From: CAZBZG01 sp964496245
GTDB lineage: Bacteria > Planctomycetota > SZUA-567
Direction of reading: 5' to 3'
Assembly: GCA_964496245.1 (NCBI GenBank)
Contig: CAZBZG010000193.1
Location: 1-9,277, forward strand
DNA: 9,277 nt
A program made the position numbers and the translations under genes. Shown here piece by piece: positions 7,801 through 9,277 of the stretch. Positions within the stretch are counted from its first letter, which is position 1. Each line of letters begins with the position of its first letter. The notes under the pieces were generated by a model, which did not search any database, had not been told where the DNA came from, and worked only from the letters and a program-made list of their open reading frames with translations.

Positions 7801-8726
7801 AACCACCGCAGCGCGAAACCCGACGCAGCCGCGCACTTCACGAGCAGCGCGTTCACGCCAGCGTCGAGGCGGACGCGCACGGTGCGTTCGGACGTGGGGA
7901 CCGCATACGCGTAATGGTCGCCGCGGAAGACGGGCACACCGTTCAGCCAGATCTTGAGCGCGGTCGGTCCGGCGACCGAGAGCACCACTTCGCGCGCCGC
8001 CTCCGTTTGCACGAGCGCCCACGCATACGCTGCAGCCCCGTAGGGGGTCGGCGGCAGCACTTCCCGCAGGAGCAAGCGCCCCCTGCGGCTGGCGGAGACA
8101 TCCTTGTACACGCCCACCTCCCGGCCCGTGGCGTCTTCGTAGGCGTCCCTGTCCGGCTGCGATTCGGGTCCATCGTCTGCATCCAGCGCGAATCCCGCGG
8201 GATCGCGGAAAGGCCCGACCACGGCCGCGAACCGGCGCACGTAGCCATCGGCCGCTTCCATCGCGGCGGCCTTGTCGTAGGCGCGCCGCCGGAGCAACTC
8301 GGCGTGCACGATGTCGCCCGCGAGCCGGTGCACGGCGGGGTGGGTCTTGTCCTCCGCCCGGAGGCCCTGGGCGAGCTCGAAGAGTTCCCCCTCCCGGCCG
8401 AGCCCGCGGGCCAGGCGGACGAGGCGGCGCAGGAAGAACCGGCCCGCCCCGCCTTCCAGCGGCGCCGACAGCCACGCCTGTTCTTGCGCCGCCTTCCAGG
8501 CCCCCTCGAAGTCGGCCTGCATGCGGGCGGCCGCGAAGCGTCCCTCCAGGGTGGCCAGCAGGCCCGACGGCTTGTCGCCGCCGGGCTCGGCAAAGCGCTT
8601 GCCCGCCTCTTCGGCCTGGTTGTCGAGCAGGAGCTGCCAGGCATCGGGCACGGATTCGCCGGCGGGCAGCGCCGCCGCACACAGGCTCCACAGCCCCAAC
8701 CCGCACAGGACCAGCAGTCGCTTCAC
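4830..8726 (-). CDS. Large exported TPR protein with DUF3857-like and degenerate transglutaminase-like domains
   Basis: Unknown function; probably periplasmic or on the outer membrane. Residues 1-22 are a signal peptide (KR, a hydrophobic run, CAAALPA). Residues 25-165 are mostly helical. Residues 169-310 resemble a galactose-binding-like jelly roll: it opens GPF, has LKIWLNGVPVF at 258-267, and ends in a VNALLVK strand (291-297). TPR-like helix pairs fill about 361-503 and 568-635. A DUF3857-like beta domain spans about 655-840 (VFDKQG, EGSVLEYAYRD). A transglutaminase-like fold covers about 885-1020, and a beta-rich C-terminal domain covers about 1040-1225. Where active members have GDCKDK, this protein has GDAGAKQ (936-941), so the catalytic Cys is missing; the His and Asp sites also look lost. 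A binding or scaffold role is therefore likelier than catalysis (inference). The start is GTG, overlapping the lgt stop, with GAGGAGG seven bases upstream. Domain borders are approximate; the exact role is not recognised. Confidence 0.9.
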   Translation of the reverse strand: MKRLLVLCGLGLWSLCAAALPAGESVPDAWQLLLDNQAEEAGKRFAEPGGDKPSGLLATLEGRFAAARMQADFEGAWKAAQEQAWLSAPLEGGAGRFFLRRLVRLARGLGREGELFELAQGLRAEDKTHPAVHRLAGDIVHAELLRRRAYDKAAAMEAADGYVRRFAAVVGPFRDPAGFALDADDGPESQPDRDAYEDATGREVGVYKDVSASRRGRLLLREVLPPTPYGAAAYAWALVQTEAAREVVLSVAGPTALKIWLNGVPVFRGDHYAYAVPTSERTVRVRLDAGVNALLVKCAAASGFALRWLALDGGVASGIEAAAYQADALVPCRAVRGFVLSRPVRFGSSAALEKMDAPMPAKYLWLARAYEHEARIREAREVWDAFLKGHPESVYVLTRVAKARLRERRLGIDAASRLTKEALDLLGRAREVDPKSHAVLVLLAHHQREKKQEKQALDLLKQAIELYPGSPSVVRELGQVYHGKGWTALAEDAYKTLVELSPEWDLERARFDQATGRTAQARALQDAAWAAGRLPAWTRFQQLQGAGAWDEARAALDAWRQGHPAQPRRYRRAAIDLAMSAGDFSRAEKLLREAVEDRAESADLAKRLGELLLQQGRRTDALEWFARATRRNRACDRVDVDLIRRVRKLAGRPWALKKYDLAREEIDANAVRKADHPRANYAVLLRVRVRRVFADRSSEGLVHNAVKVFDKQGIGSLSELSVPQESDALLYCRTVQPDGSVFLPTSAENLELRKATSMYNVKEGSVLEYAYRDTTAGGPTATFTDRFPVEEFDVPVLRSRYVLIVPKSLAPAVSVEAHPETLTPIQEEVADDRVYRWDFSERPGRKPERFLPSEGDGLAALRVEVRGPDYDGQRSRLRREPPVRSSAALQEKARALAAGQTDPAEKTRRVHDWIATEIEEAPGAQTARDAFVLRSGDAGAKQRLCRAMLEALGVSAHEARPNRMLARAGALPPGRRAEQVDRFHGALLHVRLPEDRDRWLAFHRPARDYCFADLGEQLVGAPALEVNPGGLELVTVRGALDETERRAEIQVDLSENGTAAVQARLVFRGTLAGRLRTLARQPQRGPQQMERLAARFFPKITLEETAFPDGSEAPEPPRPVRSPFVFRFRGRVERFCQTEGGRLAFDPFLNQSLDARAFLTSLPREHPFEIPRDHVRRQRVVFRAPRGWCFASVPPDCYWPTAFGLLVVDFTVEGRRLTATRFLILPTQRLEPNEYEALHAWLGTIEKTEQRTVTVAKLPGADDDRFTPVYDPGPVDVVDLSRFRPRDWPAEAGGADGE

Positions 8727-9277
8727 GACGCACCCTCCTCATTGTCCCGGCCGCCACGCGTGCGCGCCCGCCTTGCCAGCCAGACGAACAACCCGGCCGC
8801 CACCGGCAAGGTCAACACCGCCAGAATCTGTCCACAGCGCAGGCCGGGAAACGCGCCCCAGTCGAGCAGCAAGGGGGTGTCGTCCCGAACGAACTCGATC
8901 AGGAATCGGAAGACCGAGTAGAACATCAGAAACACCAGCACGAGCATGCCGTCGCACCACCACGACCAGCGCTCGGACCAGCGCTCGATCACCAGGAGCG
9001 CGACAAACACGCCCAGCATGGCCGCCGTGGCGTAGAGCTGGGTGGGGTGCACAGGCGCCGGCAGCGCCTCGGGCAGGCGGCTGATGAGGTCCTGGTGCCC
9101 GGTCCGCTCGAGGATCGGGAGCAGCTTTCCGGTCTCGAGCAGCCCCAGGTGGTGCCCGTGTACGAGGCTCCCCTCGGGAAACACCACGGCCAGCGGAAAG
9201 CCCTCGGGCGCAACCCGCCCCCAGCAGCATCCGTTCAGAAAGCAGCCGATCCGGCCGATGGCCACGCCGATGGCCAT
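8723..9277 (-). CDS. lgt: Prolipoprotein diacylglyceryl transferase Lgt (C-terminal half, 5' end cut by window edge)
   Basis: Lgt transfers a diacylglyceryl group from phosphatidylglycerol to the lipobox cysteine of prolipoproteins in the inner membrane. The visible 184 residues begin just before the Lgt signature GRIGCFLNGCCWG (fragment residues 8-20), which corresponds to the GRIGNFINGELWG region of E. coli Lgt holding Arg143. HPTQLY (77-82) and FLIEFVRDD (125-133) match the conserved C-terminal blocks. Hydrophobic segments lie at about 83-98, 109-127 and 149-168, followed by a basic, polar tail. Residues 30-76, including FPEGS and a helical stretch, form a longer loop than in E. coli. The ATG on the last three bases is an internal methionine: roughly 140 N-terminal residues, including the HGGL histidine region, should lie beyond the edge. 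It is the most upstream gene seen, and its TGA overlaps the next gene's GTG. The family call is secure. Confidence 0.95.
   Translation of the reverse strand: MAIGVAIGRIGCFLNGCCWGRVAPEGFPLAVVFPEGSLVHGHHLGLLETGKLLPILERTGHQDLISRLPEALPAPVHPTQLYATAAMLGVFVALLVIERWSERWSWWCDGMLVLVFLMFYSVFRFLIEFVRDDTPLLLDWGAFPGLRCGQILAVLTLPVAAGLFVWLARRARTRGGRDNEEGAS
8734..8740 (-). promoter_or_regulatory. Strong Shine-Dalgarno site inside the end of lgt
   Basis: The transcript reads GAGGAGG, then seven bases, then GTG. It supports the GTG start at 8726, which has no competing in-frame ATG nearby and leads straight into a signal peptide. The stop of lgt and this start share the four bases GTGA (8723-8726), so translation of the two genes is probably coupled. 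Confidence 0.8.

Noticed and set aside
8679..8726. Possible lipobox at Cys16 in the signal peptide of the large exported protein, tempting because lgt is adjacent
   Set aside because: The residues before the Cys are Trp-Ser-Leu; a lipobox needs a small residue (Gly, Ala or Ser) at -1. A normal signal peptidase I site near CAAALPA fits better.
6484..8757. 757-codon frame on the minus strand overlapping the large exported protein
   Set aside because: It is a shifted frame of the same DNA, very rich in Gly, Arg and Ala, with no motifs, while the other frame has a signal peptide, TPR-like helices and recognisable domains.
9275..9277. ATG at the very edge as the start of lgt
   Set aside because: It lies only seven residues before the central Lgt signature; the family has about 140 residues upstream, so the methionine is internal and the gene is cut by the window.
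1..9277. tRNA, rRNA, CRISPR arrays, insertion sequences, phage or defence genes
   Set aside because: Nearly every base is covered by the six envelope genes, and I saw no clover-leaf sequences, spaced repeats, transposase motifs or terminal inverted repeats.

Overview
This is a GC-rich window with six tightly packed genes, all read on the minus strand, so transcription runs from the high coordinates to the low ones. The gene set belongs to a Gram-negative (diderm) envelope: lipoprotein maturation, LPS-core glycosylation, an LPS-transport permease, and a large exported protein of unclear role. The Lgt motif style and the enlarged LptF/G periplasmic domain would fit a member of the PVC group (Planctomycetota, Kiritimatiellota or relatives), but Myxococcota and other GC-rich diderms cannot be excluded. 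The taxonomic guess rests on remembered family patterns only.

Layout in transcription order: (1) 9277-8723, C-terminal half of Lgt, cut by the window edge. (2) 8726-4830, a 1298-residue exported protein with a jelly-roll-like domain, TPR-like helices, a DUF3857-like domain and a degenerate transglutaminase-like domain; its GTG start overlaps the lgt stop as GTGA. (3) 4826-3753, WaaF-type heptosyltransferase (GT9). (4) 3741-2617, GT4 glycosyltransferase. (5) 2627-1539, WaaC-type heptosyltransferase (GT9), overlapping gene 4 by 11 bases. (6) 1487-6, LptF/LptG-type permease, which meets an in-frame TAG inside its fifth membrane segment, five bases before the window ends.

The first five genes are separated by overlaps or gaps of at most 11 bases, each internal start has a clear Shine-Dalgarno sequence, and two of these sequences overlap the preceding stop codon. 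This looks like one operon. The only larger gap is 51 bases before the permease and holds a small hairpin next to the ribosome binding site. No promoter or terminator is visible; the operon promoter probably lies beyond the right edge.

Proposed joint role (inference): the three glycosyltransferases build the inner core of LPS on the cytoplasmic face, the LptF/G-type protein belongs to the export machine that carries LPS to the outer membrane, and Lgt lipidates lipoproteins of the same outer membrane. The large TPR/DUF3857 protein is the unexplained member. I saw no tRNA, rRNA, CRISPR array, insertion sequence, phage gene or defence system. The window is mostly an ordinary envelope operon; the points worth a second look are the degenerate transglutaminase domain, the insertion in the permease and its early stop.
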